Below, piece by piece: positions 34,099 to 42,697 of a DNA stretch of 64,000 nt. Every line of letters begins with the position of its first letter. The stretch's first letter is position 1. The stretch is from positions 1 through 64,000 of the forward strand of contig JBFHIZ010000008.1 in NCBI GenBank assembly GCA_041596215.1, in the 5' to 3' direction. The notes beneath the pieces are model-generated. The model did not search any database and had not been told where the DNA came from. It saw nothing but the letters and a program-made list of their open reading frames with translations. Position numbers and translations under genes: made by a program. This stretch comes from JBFHIZ01 sp041596215. GTDB taxonomy: Bacteria > Bacillota > Clostridia > Lachnospirales > Lachnospiraceae.

Positions 34099-35109
34099 TT
34101 ACTCTGCCTGTAATTCTTCACCACTTCTTAGTTTTTTTCTCATTTGATTAATAATCAAATCCATTTCCTCAAGTTTCTGTAACATATTTTTCTCTTCTTC
34201 TTTTGTTTCAATTACCTTTAGAATCCCTCCATTTTTAATTACAATTCGTTTACTTGCCATTAATGCAAGTGACGGGTCATGTGTAGCCATTAACACAATC
34301 TTGTCTTCTTTAACAAGCAAACGTAACGCACGTTTTCGGTCAATTCCCGCATTTTCGATTTCATCAATAAGAATAATAGGTGAGGTACTTAAAATTGCTG
34401 TGTCAGCTATCATTAGAGCTCTTGACTGTCCTCCACTAAGTCCTGTTACTGGCGTATTTAAATCAAATTTTTCTCCAGCTAGTTCATTGGCTGCATCTAT
34501 TATTCGTTTTGTTATTTCCTCAACATTAGAAACCATTCTACTTTTTGCATGTAATTCCAGAAACTCTTTCACCGATAAATCCATTACAAAATTCATATTT
34601 TGAGACAATTGTGCAACTAGTTTGTTACTCGTTGAAAAACGAATATTTTTATCTGGAATTTCTCCATTGATTAAAATTTGTCTTTTTGTTGGCGTATCTA
34701 AATCCGCTGCCCATTCAATATCTGCTAATAATCGACTTTTTCCAGAACCCGTTGGTCCAACAATGGATATAATTTCCCCTTTACAAATAACCAATTTATC
34801 AAATTCTTCTTTTTTACCATATTTATCATTTCCAGCAACAATTGTAATAGATTCCACTTTTTCTTTATCCAATCCTAAAAAAGAAACCATTTGTTCTATA
34901 TATATTTGTAGATCTTCCTTCATTTTTGGTACATCCATTGCTAATTCTTCTAACTCCTCTTGTGAAAAATGAGATAAAAAATCGGCAAACGTATATTCTT
35001 CAAAGCCATCAATATCTAGTTTATTATTTTCAAAGAAAGCAAGCACAAAAGGATATCTTCTTTCTAATTCACTCATTGTTATCGTCTCACACACGTCAAA
35101 TCTATCCAT
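34099..35109 (-). CDS. Soluble ABC ATPase with ScdA/DUF1858-like N-terminal domain
   Basis: A 336-residue protein. Residues 1-70 (ETITMSELERRYPFVLAFF, then TFADFLSHFSQEEL) resemble the small helical ScdA_N/DUF1858 type of domain but lack its cysteine. The ABC domain follows: Walker A GPTGSGKS (about 117), signature LSGGQSRA, unusual Walker B IILIDEIENAGID, H-loop ATHD. A short helical tail ends the protein. No membrane helix is present and no permease gene is near, so it is not an ordinary transporter ATPase. It is 2 nt downstream of the GTPase gene and last of a three-gene cluster under a Crp/Fnr regulator. Function is unknown. Confidence 0.75.
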   Translation of the reverse strand: MDRFDVCETITMSELERRYPFVLAFFENNKLDIDGFEEYTFADFLSHFSQEELEELAMDVPKMKEDLQIYIEQMVSFLGLDKEKVESITIVAGNDKYGKKEEFDKLVICKGEIISIVGPTGSGKSRLLADIEWAADLDTPTKRQILINGEIPDKNIRFSTSNKLVAQLSQNMNFVMDLSVKEFLELHAKSRMVSNVEEITKRIIDAANELAGEKFDLNTPVTGLSGGQSRALMIADTAILSTSPIILIDEIENAGIDRKRALRLLVKEDKIVLMATHDPSLALMASKRIVIKNGGILKVIETKEEEKNMLQKLEEMDLIINQMRKKLRSGEELQAE

Positions 35110-35111
35110 AC

Positions 35112-35807
35112 CTATTTCCTTTCCATATCCATTTTCTTCACATTTCCCATTTGATAGCGTTCCCCAATTCTTGTTTCACCTAAGCAATACGAGCAAAGCG
35201 CTGACGGCATTGGAAATTTTAGTTCCATCCCTTTTACCGTTTCGATATCTTTTTCTTCTTCATATAATAAAGTGCTTAGTTCAAAAGCACCCTGTCCTGT
35301 TAATCCATTTACCATAATAATCGTAGCTTGAGGATTTACAGAATTTACACGAGACGCAAACACTTCTCTTTCTGCTTGTGAAACAATGTCTCCTTTTGTA
35401 ATTACAACAACATCTGCCATTTTAAGCATAGGTCCAATTTTTTTCGGTGTATTTATGCCACTTAAATTATCAATTACGCAAATTGCTTTCACCCCTTTTA
35501 TATATGGTGAACAACGATTGCAAAGACCTGCGCTTTCGGTAATTAAAATATCAATCTTTTTTTCCATTCCCCATTCAACGACTTCTTCAATATTACTTAC
35601 AAAATAATGATCAGGGCAAAGAGATCCTGACAATCCTTTTTTTACTGGAATCCCTGCCTTTTCATAAAGTACATCATCCTCGGTATACAAACAATCAAAT
35701 TTCACTACTCCCACAGATAATCCTCTGTTTTTTATGGCTTCAATCGTTTTTAATATAATAGAAGTTTTCCCTGAAGAGGGCGGTCCTGATACAGTCACTA
35801 AATTCAT
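35112..35807 (-). CDS. SIMIBI-class GTPase, HypB/UreG-like
   Basis: A 231-residue G protein. P-loop GPPSSGKTS (8-16), a switch-like FDCLYTEDD, TESAGLCNRCSP (about 91-102) in the G3 region, and VVITKGD as G4. This is the architecture of HypB/UreG metal-delivery GTPases. Cysteines are frequent (SLCPDHYF, GLCNRCS, and a C-terminal CSYC at about 207-210), which fits metal or cluster handling. It has no neighbouring hydrogenase or urease genes. The start overlaps the upstream gene by 4 nt (ATGA), so it is made together with the solute-binding-like protein. Substrate protein unknown. Confidence 0.8.
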   Translation of the reverse strand: MNLVTVSGPPSSGKTSIILKTIEAIKNRGLSVGVVKFDCLYTEDDVLYEKAGIPVKKGLSGSLCPDHYFVSNIEEVVEWGMEKKIDILITESAGLCNRCSPYIKGVKAICVIDNLSGINTPKKIGPMLKMADVVVITKGDIVSQAEREVFASRVNSVNPQATIIMVNGLTGQGAFELSTLLYEEEKDIETVKGMELKFPMPSALCSYCLGETRIGERYQMGNVKKMDMERK

Positions 35808-37042
35808 TTTATTTTCTCCTTACTATTTTGATTAAATATATCTTCACAAGTTTTAATTAACAACGAGATATCCTCCGTTTTTAAGAAATCCCAACCAAGC
35901 CACATAAATTGATTCTCACTTGAAATTTGATTATCCACCTCTGGATTTACGCTTGGAAATCTTCCATTATGAGATAGAATTTCACCAACTTCCTTGGATG
36001 CAAAGAAGTCAACAATTGTCTTTAATTCCTTCTTTTTCTCTTTCTTACTTAGCATAAAGATTGGACTAATGATAGCTCCATCTTTAGGCCATACCGCCTT
36101 CATAGGTCCATTTTCTTTAATCATTTTGGTAAAGAAATATGGCATAATGGTAATCACCGGTTTCTCTCTTTTTTTAATATGTGACTTTACCATTTCTGAT
36201 GGATGCATGCTCCTTTGTAAACTTTTTCCAAGTTTTTCTAAGCCTTCTTCTCCATATGTCTTATAAATATTCAACAAAATTGCATTAAATAAATCAAAAT
36301 CTCCAATCGGAAGGCTTACACACCCTTCAAACTCTTCTTTCAAAATATCTTCCCAACTTTCTGGAATTTCTCTTCCTTTTAATTCTTCCACATTTACTAA
36401 AAATACAGCTGGCACCACTCCAAGCATCGCATATTGTTTACTCGGGTCTTTTAGTTCTATCGTCTCATTATGAAAATCTTTATTATATGCTGAAAATTCT
36501 GTAATATCCTCAAAGATATTTTCCGTCTTATACTTACCAAATAGTTTTTTATCAAAAAACATATCAAATCCTGCCGAGATAAACAAATCAGGCAAAGCAT
36601 CCGCATCTCCATTTTCCAAAGAATCTGCAAGCCAATCAACTCCCATCGATGCTGCTTTTAACTCATAAGAAAGTTTAAAATCGAAAGTTTCACTTTCCAT
36701 CCACTTTTCAAAGGCATCCGTAAGTGGTGTTCGAACAGGACAAGGTAAAATTCCTGCTATTTTTATTTCCTTCTCCTCTTCCATATTTTTCAAACCTTTC
36801 TCTGTCTCTTTACCCACTTCACTAGCTTCAATTGCTTCCACTAATTTTTCTTCTAGTGCTTGTTTGTCAAGCTTCTTGAGTTTGCACACCGCTTCTAATG
36901 TGATTGTTTTCCCCAATATTTTTCGCATGTTTTCATTTTTTAATTGCTCCATTCCAACAGAGGCCAAAATTTCAATTGCCACCTCATATTTTTCGGTTAT
37001 ATCATACACCGTATCTTGTAAATCAAAATATAGATTACTCAT
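35804..37042 (-). CDS. Cytoplasmic DUF1858 plus solute-binding-protein-like fusion
   Basis: A 412-residue protein. Residues 1-75 match DUF1858 (ITEKYEVAIEILASVGM, then NENMRKILGKTITLEAVCKL), a small domain seen in anaerobes beside redox proteins. The rest (about 90-400) has the fold pattern of a type 2 periplasmic solute-binding protein of the iron/molybdate kind (ISAGFDMFF, VVPAVFLVN, IPESWEDIL, ILSHNGRFPSVNP). There is no signal peptide or lipobox, so it should stay in the cytoplasm. It begins the three-gene set, 139 nt after the Crp/Fnr gene. Ligand unknown; a conserved-looking GILPCPVR at the domain boundary carries a Cys. Confidence 0.75.
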   Translation of the reverse strand: MSNLYFDLQDTVYDITEKYEVAIEILASVGMEQLKNENMRKILGKTITLEAVCKLKKLDKQALEEKLVEAIEASEVGKETEKGLKNMEEEKEIKIAGILPCPVRTPLTDAFEKWMESETFDFKLSYELKAASMGVDWLADSLENGDADALPDLFISAGFDMFFDKKLFGKYKTENIFEDITEFSAYNKDFHNETIELKDPSKQYAMLGVVPAVFLVNVEELKGREIPESWEDILKEEFEGCVSLPIGDFDLFNAILLNIYKTYGEEGLEKLGKSLQRSMHPSEMVKSHIKKREKPVITIMPYFFTKMIKENGPMKAVWPKDGAIISPIFMLSKKEKKKELKTIVDFFASKEVGEILSHNGRFPSVNPEVDNQISSENQFMWLGWDFLKTEDISLLIKTCEDIFNQNSKEKIK

Positions 37043-37181
37043 TTTTTCTCCTATTCTGTGTCTATTCTCTAGTTACACCTTGTGTTTATTTTTATACCTA
37101 TTTATTTTTGTTTACCTATTTTTGTTTTATTTTCATTTTCCTTCCTAATTTTACAGCTTGATCCTTTTTCATATTCTTTTT

Positions 37182-37859
37182 CTATTTTATTTCATTAAAA
37201 TTTTTCCATTCAAAATGATTTTTTTGATAGGCAATCAATCCCTCTTCTTGCATTCTTGCAAGTTCTCTTGACAGAGAAGGTCTTGTAATATCCAAATACT
37301 CTGCAAGTTCATTTCGATTTAATGGAATCTCAAAGCTTAAACTATTTGTTTTCCTTTCTTGTTGTAAGAGATAATGAGTGATTTTTTTTCGTACACTTTT
37401 CATCGTTAATATTTCAATTTTTTCATTTATCTTTAAAGCCTTGTTTGCAATAATATTCAGCATATTTTCAATTAATACTTTGTGCCCCGTGCAAACTTGA
37501 CCACAAATTGCCACCACTTTTTCTGGTGCTAAAAATAAAATAGTTGTATCTGCTTCTGCTGTAACAGTTGCTGGCCACTTCCCACTTGTATATGCAGCAA
37601 TTTCTCCAAATATATCATTTCGTTTAAGTTTTGCCATAATCATTCTCTCTGACGCATCATCTTCTTTTCCAACAAGAACTTCCCCTTCTAATATAATCCC
37701 AATCGCATGTAAAGGTTCTTTTTCTATTGTGATAATATCTTTTTTCTTATAATTTTTGATGGATGGTTTCATACAAGATAAAACTCTACGAATTTCTTTC
37801 TCATCAATATTTTTAAATAATGCATTCTTTTCTAGTTGTTTAAGCCATTTTTCATACAT
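37182..37859 (-). CDS. Crp/Fnr-family transcriptional regulator
   Basis: A 225-residue regulator. The N-terminal cyclic-nucleotide-binding-like beta-roll (about 15-130) has GIILEGEVLVGKE and DIFGEIAAYTSGKWPATVTAE; the C-terminal winged helix carries LNRNELAEYLDITRPSLSREL, the HTH of this family. It lacks the N-terminal cysteine cluster of Fnr, and the sensor ligand is not evident. HcpR-type regulators of anaerobes, which control nitrosative-stress genes, have this layout. A perfect GTAAC-N4-GTTAC palindrome lies upstream, positioned for autoactivation. Confidence 0.85.
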   Translation of the reverse strand: MYEKWLKQLEKNALFKNIDEKEIRRVLSCMKPSIKNYKKKDIITIEKEPLHAIGIILEGEVLVGKEDDASERMIMAKLKRNDIFGEIAAYTSGKWPATVTAEADTTILFLAPEKVVAICGQVCTGHKVLIENMLNIIANKALKINEKIEILTMKSVRKKITHYLLQQERKTNSLSFEIPLNRNELAEYLDITRPSLSRELARMQEEGLIAYQKNHFEWKNFNEIK

Positions 37860-37916
37860 ATTTACTCTCCAATTTTTTTGTTAACATCATATTATCATAA
37901 AAATTAATACATTTCG

Positions 37917-37930
37917 GTAACCTAGGTTAC
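37917..37930. promoter_or_regulatory. GTAACCTAGGTTAC palindrome, candidate Crp/Fnr operator
   Basis: A perfect 14-bp palindrome 57 nt upstream of the Crp/Fnr gene start. On the minus strand a GATAAT -10-like hexamer follows so that the palindrome centre falls roughly 40 bp before the expected start site, the class II activator position. From memory it resembles sites assigned to clostridial HcpR-type regulators. Confidence 0.65.
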
Positions 37931-38119
37931 ATTTTGGTCCTTTTTTTAACTTTTTCTATTTTTTAATTTTTTTATTTTTTATTTTTTCAACCTTTCATTT
38001 TTTCATAAAAATTTTACCATTTTATCTGCATAGAATTTCTTTATAATTTCCTTTGCCTAATTCCTACAATATGGTAAAATTGAACTATTAAATCTTTCAA
38101 TTTCAGGGGGGTACTTTCG

Positions 38120-39082
38120 ATGTATCATATTATTGTCAATCCACTTTCCAAAACAGGAAAAGGTAAAAAATATTGGGATTTGCTTCTTCCAACACTACAA
38201 GAAACAAATACGCAATTTGATGTACACTTTACCAAAAAAGAAGGCCATGCTACCGAGCTAGTAAAAACTATAACCGCCTTAACTGAAAAACCTATTTACT
38301 TTCTTGTTTTAGGAGGTGATGGCACTTTAAATGAAGTCATTCAAGGAATTCATGATTTTGAGAATACCTATGTCGGTTATATTCCAACCGGTTCTAGCAA
38401 TGATTTTGCAAGGGATTTAAACATGTACAGCGATCCCATTAAAAATCTCAAACGAATTCTGTCTGTTACAACTCCTACTGCTTATGATCTTGGAGAGCTT
38501 ACAATTCTAGATGGTAAACATCGACTTACGAAAGAATCTGTTACAAGTTCTAACTGTGTACGACGTCTTTTTAGCGTAAGTTCTGATATTGGTTTTGGTG
38601 CTGCCGTTTGTGAAGAAGCACTCAATTCGAAAATAAAAAAAGTCCTAAACAAATTAGGACTTGGAAAACTAACTTATGCTGGTATTGCTTTAAGACAGAT
38701 TATTCATGCTCCAAAGGCTTCTTTAAAAGTAACCGTTGATATGGAAACAAAATTCGAAGTTTCTTCTTTATTTTTAATTGGTGCCTTCATTCATCGTTTC
38801 GAAGGTGGTGGAATGATGTTTGCACCAAATGCAGATGCTCTCGATGGATTATTTGATGTTTGCTTAGCAAAAGATTTGACTACTATGCGTACCTTACGCA
38901 TTTTACCAACTATTTTTTCTGGTAAACATATTCGGTTTCCACAAATTGAAATTTTCAGATGTAAAACCATAGATTTGGAGACTTCGCGTTATTTGTGGGT
39001 ACATACGGATGGGGAAGTTTCTTATGAAGCCAAACATATCCGTATCAAAAGTTTACCCGCTGCCTTTAAATTGCTTTGGTAG
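38120..39082 (+). CDS. Diacylglycerol kinase family lipid kinase (DagK/YegS-like)
   Basis: A 320-residue soluble lipid kinase. The N-terminal catalytic domain begins IIVNPLSKTGKG, with LGGDGTLNEVIQGI (about 71-84, the GGDGT nucleotide loop) and IPTGSSNDFARDL (about 95-107). The C-terminal beta domain carries HRFEGGGMMFAPNADALDGLFDV. It would phosphorylate diacylglycerol or a related lipid in phospholipid recycling. A GGGGGG site precedes the ATG, and a promoter-like TTGCCT-N16-TAAAAT lies about 30 nt upstream. It is a single gene converging on mutY with an 18-nt gap. Confidence 0.88.
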   Translation: MYHIIVNPLSKTGKGKKYWDLLLPTLQETNTQFDVHFTKKEGHATELVKTITALTEKPIYFLVLGGDGTLNEVIQGIHDFENTYVGYIPTGSSNDFARDLNMYSDPIKNLKRILSVTTPTAYDLGELTILDGKHRLTKESVTSSNCVRRLFSVSSDIGFGAAVCEEALNSKIKKVLNKLGLGKLTYAGIALRQIIHAPKASLKVTVDMETKFEVSSLFLIGAFIHRFEGGGMMFAPNADALDGLFDVCLAKDLTTMRTLRILPTIFSGKHIRFPQIEIFRCKTIDLETSRYLWVHTDGEVSYEAKHIRIKSLPAAFKLLW

Positions 39083-39100
39083 CTATTCTTGCTTTAATAA

Positions 39101-40183
39101 CTATCCTTCCTTATGTAGTTTATATTCTTTCCATATGTATTCATTATAATAAGAAAACGCAGTTGGTAATGGGATTTTTCTTATAAAATCTTCTTGATTT
39201 ACTAACATCGATTCTTCGGGAAGTTTCATTGGATTACTTAATTCATCGACCCGAATTAAATAACCTTGCATATGCCATTCAATATGTGAAAAAATATGTT
39301 TCACTTCCGGAAGTTTTTGAATCTGTATTACTTCAATCCCAAGTTTTTTCATATAGGAAAGAACTTGGGTTTTTTGTTGTTTTCCCTCCACATTAGGAAA
39401 TTCATATAATCCTGCAAGCAATCCTGTTTTTGGCCGTTTTTTCATTACAATTTGTTCTTCATCAAGAATCAAAAATATTGTTTTATCTTCAATTCTTCGT
39501 TCTTTTTTGGGTTTCTTATAGGGGATTTCTGCCGTTTTATCTAACATTCTTGCTTTACAAAAATCCTCCCATGGACAATCCTCACAATGTGGAATTCCAT
39601 TTGGTATACATATCGTTGCACCCAAATCCATCAATGCTTGATTGAATTTCCCGGGGCAATTTTCTGGTATAATTTTTTGCATCTCTTCTTCCCATTTTTT
39701 TTTAACTTTTCCATTTAAAATATCCGAAGAATCTGCTGTCAATCTTGACATAACACGTAATACATTGCCATCTACTGCAGGTACCGCTTCTCCAAACGCC
39801 ATGGATGCAATAGCTCCAGAAGTATAACTCCCGATTCCTGGCAAAGTTTCTAATTCTACTTTTGAATTTGGAATGTTTCCCTCATAATCTTCCATTACTT
39901 TTATTGCCGCTTTTTTTAAATTTTTTGCGCGAGAATAATATCCTAATCCTTCCCAAAGCTTTAATAATTCATCTTCTTTCACTTCTGCTAATGCATTCAC
40001 ACTAGGAAGATGCTTCATAAATCTTTCAAAATATGGTTTCACTGCTTCCACTCTGGTTTGTTGTAACATAATTTCTGAAATCCAAACACGATAAGGACTT
40101 ACCTCGTTTCTCCAAGGTAAGTCCCTTTTATTTTCATCAAACCAAGTAAGTAATGGTTCTACTATTTTTCCTAACTCATTCAT
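39101..40183 (-). CDS. mutY: A/G-specific adenine glycosylase
   Basis: A 360-residue base-excision repair enzyme that removes adenine opposite 8-oxoguanine. The N-terminal HhH-GPD domain has SEIMLQQTRVEAV (about 35-47), LPGIGSYTSGAIASMAFGE (HhH) and VDGNVLRVMSRL with the catalytic Asp. The Fe-S loop is CIPNGIPHCEDCPWEDFC (four Cys, about 188-205). The C-terminal NUDIX-like domain (about 225-345) recognises 8-oxoG. I start at ATG (40183); the frame allows a TTG 6 nt upstream, and neither has a strong ribosome binding site. Confidence 0.93.
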   Translation of the reverse strand: MNELGKIVEPLLTWFDENKRDLPWRNEVSPYRVWISEIMLQQTRVEAVKPYFERFMKHLPSVNALAEVKEDELLKLWEGLGYYSRAKNLKKAAIKVMEDYEGNIPNSKVELETLPGIGSYTSGAIASMAFGEAVPAVDGNVLRVMSRLTADSSDILNGKVKKKWEEEMQKIIPENCPGKFNQALMDLGATICIPNGIPHCEDCPWEDFCKARMLDKTAEIPYKKPKKERRIEDKTIFLILDEEQIVMKKRPKTGLLAGLYEFPNVEGKQQKTQVLSYMKKLGIEVIQIQKLPEVKHIFSHIEWHMQGYLIRVDELSNPMKLPEESMLVNQEDFIRKIPLPTAFSYYNEYIWKEYKLHKEG

Positions 40184-40241
40184 AAGCAATTTCTCATCTT
40201 TTCCTTTATCCCAATGTTTTTATTTTACTGGTACATTGATC

Positions 40242-41153
40242 TTATTTTTCCCCTTTTTCCTTATATGGCACTCTTGCAGACGGCACAACTTCAGCTGCTG
40301 GTTCAATATGTGCTTTTTGATCATCAAAGAATATATGTGCTCCAAATGCTTCTAAAATATCTCTTTTTTCAACACCACCCAAAAAAAACGCTTCATCAAT
40401 ACGTACATTCCACGCTCGTAATGTGCGAATTACTCGTTCATGTGCAGGTGCACTTCTTGAGGTTACAAGTGCCGTACGAATAGGAACTTCCTCTTTCGAA
40501 AATTCACTTTGTAAAGTTGAAATTGTCTTTAAAAATTTAGCAAAAGGACCCGCTTCTAACAGATTCTCCGCATTCTTTCTTTCATTTTCTTCAAATGCTT
40601 CTAAACCTTGTTTTTGATATATTTTTTCAGACTCATCGGAAAACAAAACAGCATCTCCATCAAAAGCAATCCGAATTTGACCAATCTCCTCTTTTTGATA
40701 AGTATGGACTCCATCTGCGCAAAGAATACCTGCTGCCACATTTGAGTTAATTGCCTTTTGTACATCATCCTCGTAACCCGACAAAAACAGATCCGTACGA
40801 AATGCGTTTAAATATGGAGAAAGAGGCGCTCCGCTTGCTAGTGCTGCTCTCGTAATATTCAATCCATAATGTGCAATGGATTGGAAAACACGTAACGATG
40901 TATCTGCACTATTTCTTGACATAATAATAACTTCTACTCTTCCCTTTTGTCCCTCTAACTTATTAATATTTAATAAAGACTGAATAATGTAAAAACCAGG
41001 GCCTTTTTTTAATATTTCGTTTTCATGTTCAATTTGATACTTACAATATGCTTCAATCCCATCTTCCTCAAAGATTGTATTTTCTTTTGTCAAATCAAAT
41101 AGTGCTCTAGATGATACTCCTATCACTAATCGATGGTTAAGTTCATAAGCCAT
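40242..41153 (-). CDS. 5'-nucleotidase (NT5C1-like family)
   Basis: A 303-residue protein I recognise as the bacterial relative of cytosolic 5'-nucleotidase 1. It has VIGVSSRALFDLT near the start, a IAFDGDAVLFSDESE segment (about 165-180) with the HAD-type Asp pair, RTALVTSRSAPAHERVIRTL (about 227-246) and AFFLGGVEKRDIL with a late FFDDQKAH. It would dephosphorylate nucleoside monophosphates. AAGGGGG precedes the ATG. It is in a four-gene run (141-aa protein, DUF1653, this, mutY), which hints at nucleotide-pool housekeeping. Confidence 0.85.
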   Translation of the reverse strand: MAYELNHRLVIGVSSRALFDLTKENTIFEEDGIEAYCKYQIEHENEILKKGPGFYIIQSLLNINKLEGQKGRVEVIIMSRNSADTSLRVFQSIAHYGLNITRAALASGAPLSPYLNAFRTDLFLSGYEDDVQKAINSNVAAGILCADGVHTYQKEEIGQIRIAFDGDAVLFSDESEKIYQKQGLEAFEENERKNAENLLEAGPFAKFLKTISTLQSEFSKEEVPIRTALVTSRSAPAHERVIRTLRAWNVRIDEAFFLGGVEKRDILEAFGAHIFFDDQKAHIEPAAEVVPSARVPYKEKGEK

Positions 41154-41164
41154 ATATATCCCCC

Positions 41165-41623
41165 TTATCGAAAACGATTACATTCATATCTCTTCAAGGT
41201 TCTAAGAGAACTTAAGAGTGCTTCATATCGTTCTTCTAATTCTCCTCCTGAAATGGAAACGTCTAATGCCATTTCCATTGTATTAATCATCGTATTCGTA
41301 ATCACGGATTCCATTGAAACTAAAATCTCCAATTTTTTTTCATACGTATCTGCATCCAAAAATTCAGAAAGCTTCGGGTGAATGGTTTCTTCCACTTCAC
41401 ATTTTTCAAATCGATACTTCTGTTTTGCTTCCGGATATTTTTTTGAATCCACCTGTTCTAAAAATACTTCAAGATCACATACAAATGTCTGATATGGCTC
41501 CGTTGTTTCCTGATATACTACCATATCCTTCTGCGTTTCCTCACTTCTTGCTATTGTTAAAATCTGGTACCTATATCCTTTAAAATGTTCATATACTTCC
41601 TTTTCCTTTGGTGTTTCTCTCAT
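41165..41623 (-). CDS. DUF1653-containing protein
   Basis: About 152 residues. The first about 65 residues are a DUF1653 domain (HFKGYRYQILTIARSEETQKDMVVYQE in parts), a small beta domain usually found alone. The remainder is a helical extension of unknown type (FLDADTYEKKLEIL, then an amphipathic C-terminal helix). I start at the second ATG of the frame because AAGGAAG is placed 5 nt before it; the first would begin only 3 nt after the upstream stop. Gap to the nucleotidase gene is 11 nt. Function unknown. Confidence 0.7.
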   Translation of the reverse strand: MRETPKEKEVYEHFKGYRYQILTIARSEETQKDMVVYQETTEPYQTFVCDLEVFLEQVDSKKYPEAKQKYRFEKCEVEETIHPKLSEFLDADTYEKKLEILVSMESVITNTMINTMEMALDVSISGGELEERYEALLSSLRTLKRYECNRFR

Positions 41624-41644
41624 TATTCTTCCTTCTTCCATACT

Positions 41645-42070
41645 TTATATAATTTCATAAGTAAAGTAAACCTCTTCTATTATACCTTCTATTTTTAATC
41701 TATTTTTAATATCCTTTGAAAGATTTTTCAAAGAATATAATATTCCATTTCTTTCCTCAAAGCTCACTTTGTCCAAATCTTTATGATGAATCTGTATATG
41801 ATAATAGAATTTTTCAGTTCCCTCCATCATCTTTGTCATTGTTACTCCTGAATTTATAAAGCCAAAACCTGATAATTCATTTTCTACTTCCTCTATATAT
41901 TCCTGCTCCATAACATCGACAGATATCATCCTATCCATCTGTATACTTTGCTCTCTTCCAACCACATTTTTTTTAACTAATAAAAACATTGCTAAAATAA
42001 AAATAATCGTTCCCATTACATATATCATATATACCTTACTATAATTTCTTATACTATCTTCTCTTCTCAT
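41645..42070 (-). CDS. Single-pass membrane protein, unknown function
   Basis: A 141-residue protein with a short basic N-terminus, one membrane helix (about 13-33, VYMIYVMGTIIFILAMFLL) and an extracytoplasmic alpha/beta domain (about 50-141) with VENELSGFGFINSGVTMTKM. I do not recognise the family. AAGGAGAA lies before the ATG. It heads the small operon leading to DUF1653, nucleotidase and mutY genes. Confidence 0.6.
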   Translation of the reverse strand: MRREDSIRNYSKVYMIYVMGTIIFILAMFLLVKKNVVGREQSIQMDRMISVDVMEQEYIEEVENELSGFGFINSGVTMTKMMEGTEKFYYHIQIHHKDLDKVSFEERNGILYSLKNLSKDIKNRLKIEGIIEEVYFTYEII

Positions 42071-42308
42071 CTGATATTCTCCTTTTTATTCAAACTATAT
42101 TTCTATAATAAGAATTCTAGCATAAGAAAAGTACAATATATGGGTCTTTATCCATTTACCATTTGAATGTTTTCAAACAAGACAACCTCAAATCTATTGT
42201 AACATTATTGATGTTTCTTTCCAATGTTTCAAATCTGTTATTTATATTCAGAATTCATCCTTTCTATCTGATCATATTTTATCATAAAATTTCTATTTTT
42301 ACACTTGC

Positions 42309-42353
42309 ATTATTTTTATTTTATGTCTATAATAAATTTCGAACACATGTTCT
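42309..42353 (+). promoter_or_regulatory. Promoter with LexA (DinR) SOS box
   Basis: A promoter TTGCAT, 17-bp spacer, TATAAT is followed at once by CGAACACATGTTCT (42340-42353). This matches the Firmicutes LexA box CGAAC-N4-GTTC, placed over the start site where LexA would block initiation. Within 42071-42371, otherwise without genes, I see nothing else besides AT-rich sequence. Confidence 0.85.
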
Positions 42354-42371
42354 TATTTTAGGAGGTCACTT

Positions 42372-42647
42372 ATGAAACAAACTGTAAATATTCCTGTACA
42401 ACTTATTTCTAGCTGCTCTACTTTAGGCGAATTTACTCCTCTTCGTTTTCGATATACCTTTCCAGAAACGCATGAACTCATTACGGTTGATATTCAGGAA
42501 ATTTTAAGTAAAAAAGAAAATATCTTTATTGGTCTTCACGAAATCCTATATACTTGTTCAGCTACTATACAAGGAGTCGAAAAAATATTCACATTACGTT
42601 ATAGTATTATTGCCCATCAATGGAGTATTTTTCAAATGTTATCCTAA
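42372..42647 (+). CDS. Small SOS-controlled protein upstream of Y-family polymerase
   Basis: A 91-residue protein with a strong GGAGG site 6 nt before its ATG, directly behind a LexA-box promoter. It is predicted soluble and beta-rich (VNIPVQLISSCSTLGEFTPLRFRYTFPE), with no motif I recognise. The polymerase gene follows 50 nt downstream. In Bacillus, small YolD-like proteins accompany UvrX/YqjW polymerases; this could play the same part, but I see no clear sequence match to YolD. Real gene, unknown function. Confidence 0.7.
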   Translation: MKQTVNIPVQLISSCSTLGEFTPLRFRYTFPETHELITVDIQEILSKKENIFIGLHEILYTCSATIQGVEKIFTLRYSIIAHQWSIFQMLS

Positions 42648-42697
42648 TCTTCATAAAAAAAGTATGATCTTGCCATTATTTTACATAAGGAGAACAC

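Noticed and set aside
34099..37042. Ordinary ABC importer (binding protein, ATPase)
   Set aside because: The binding-like protein has no export signal and no permease gene exists nearby, so a normal importer is not supported.
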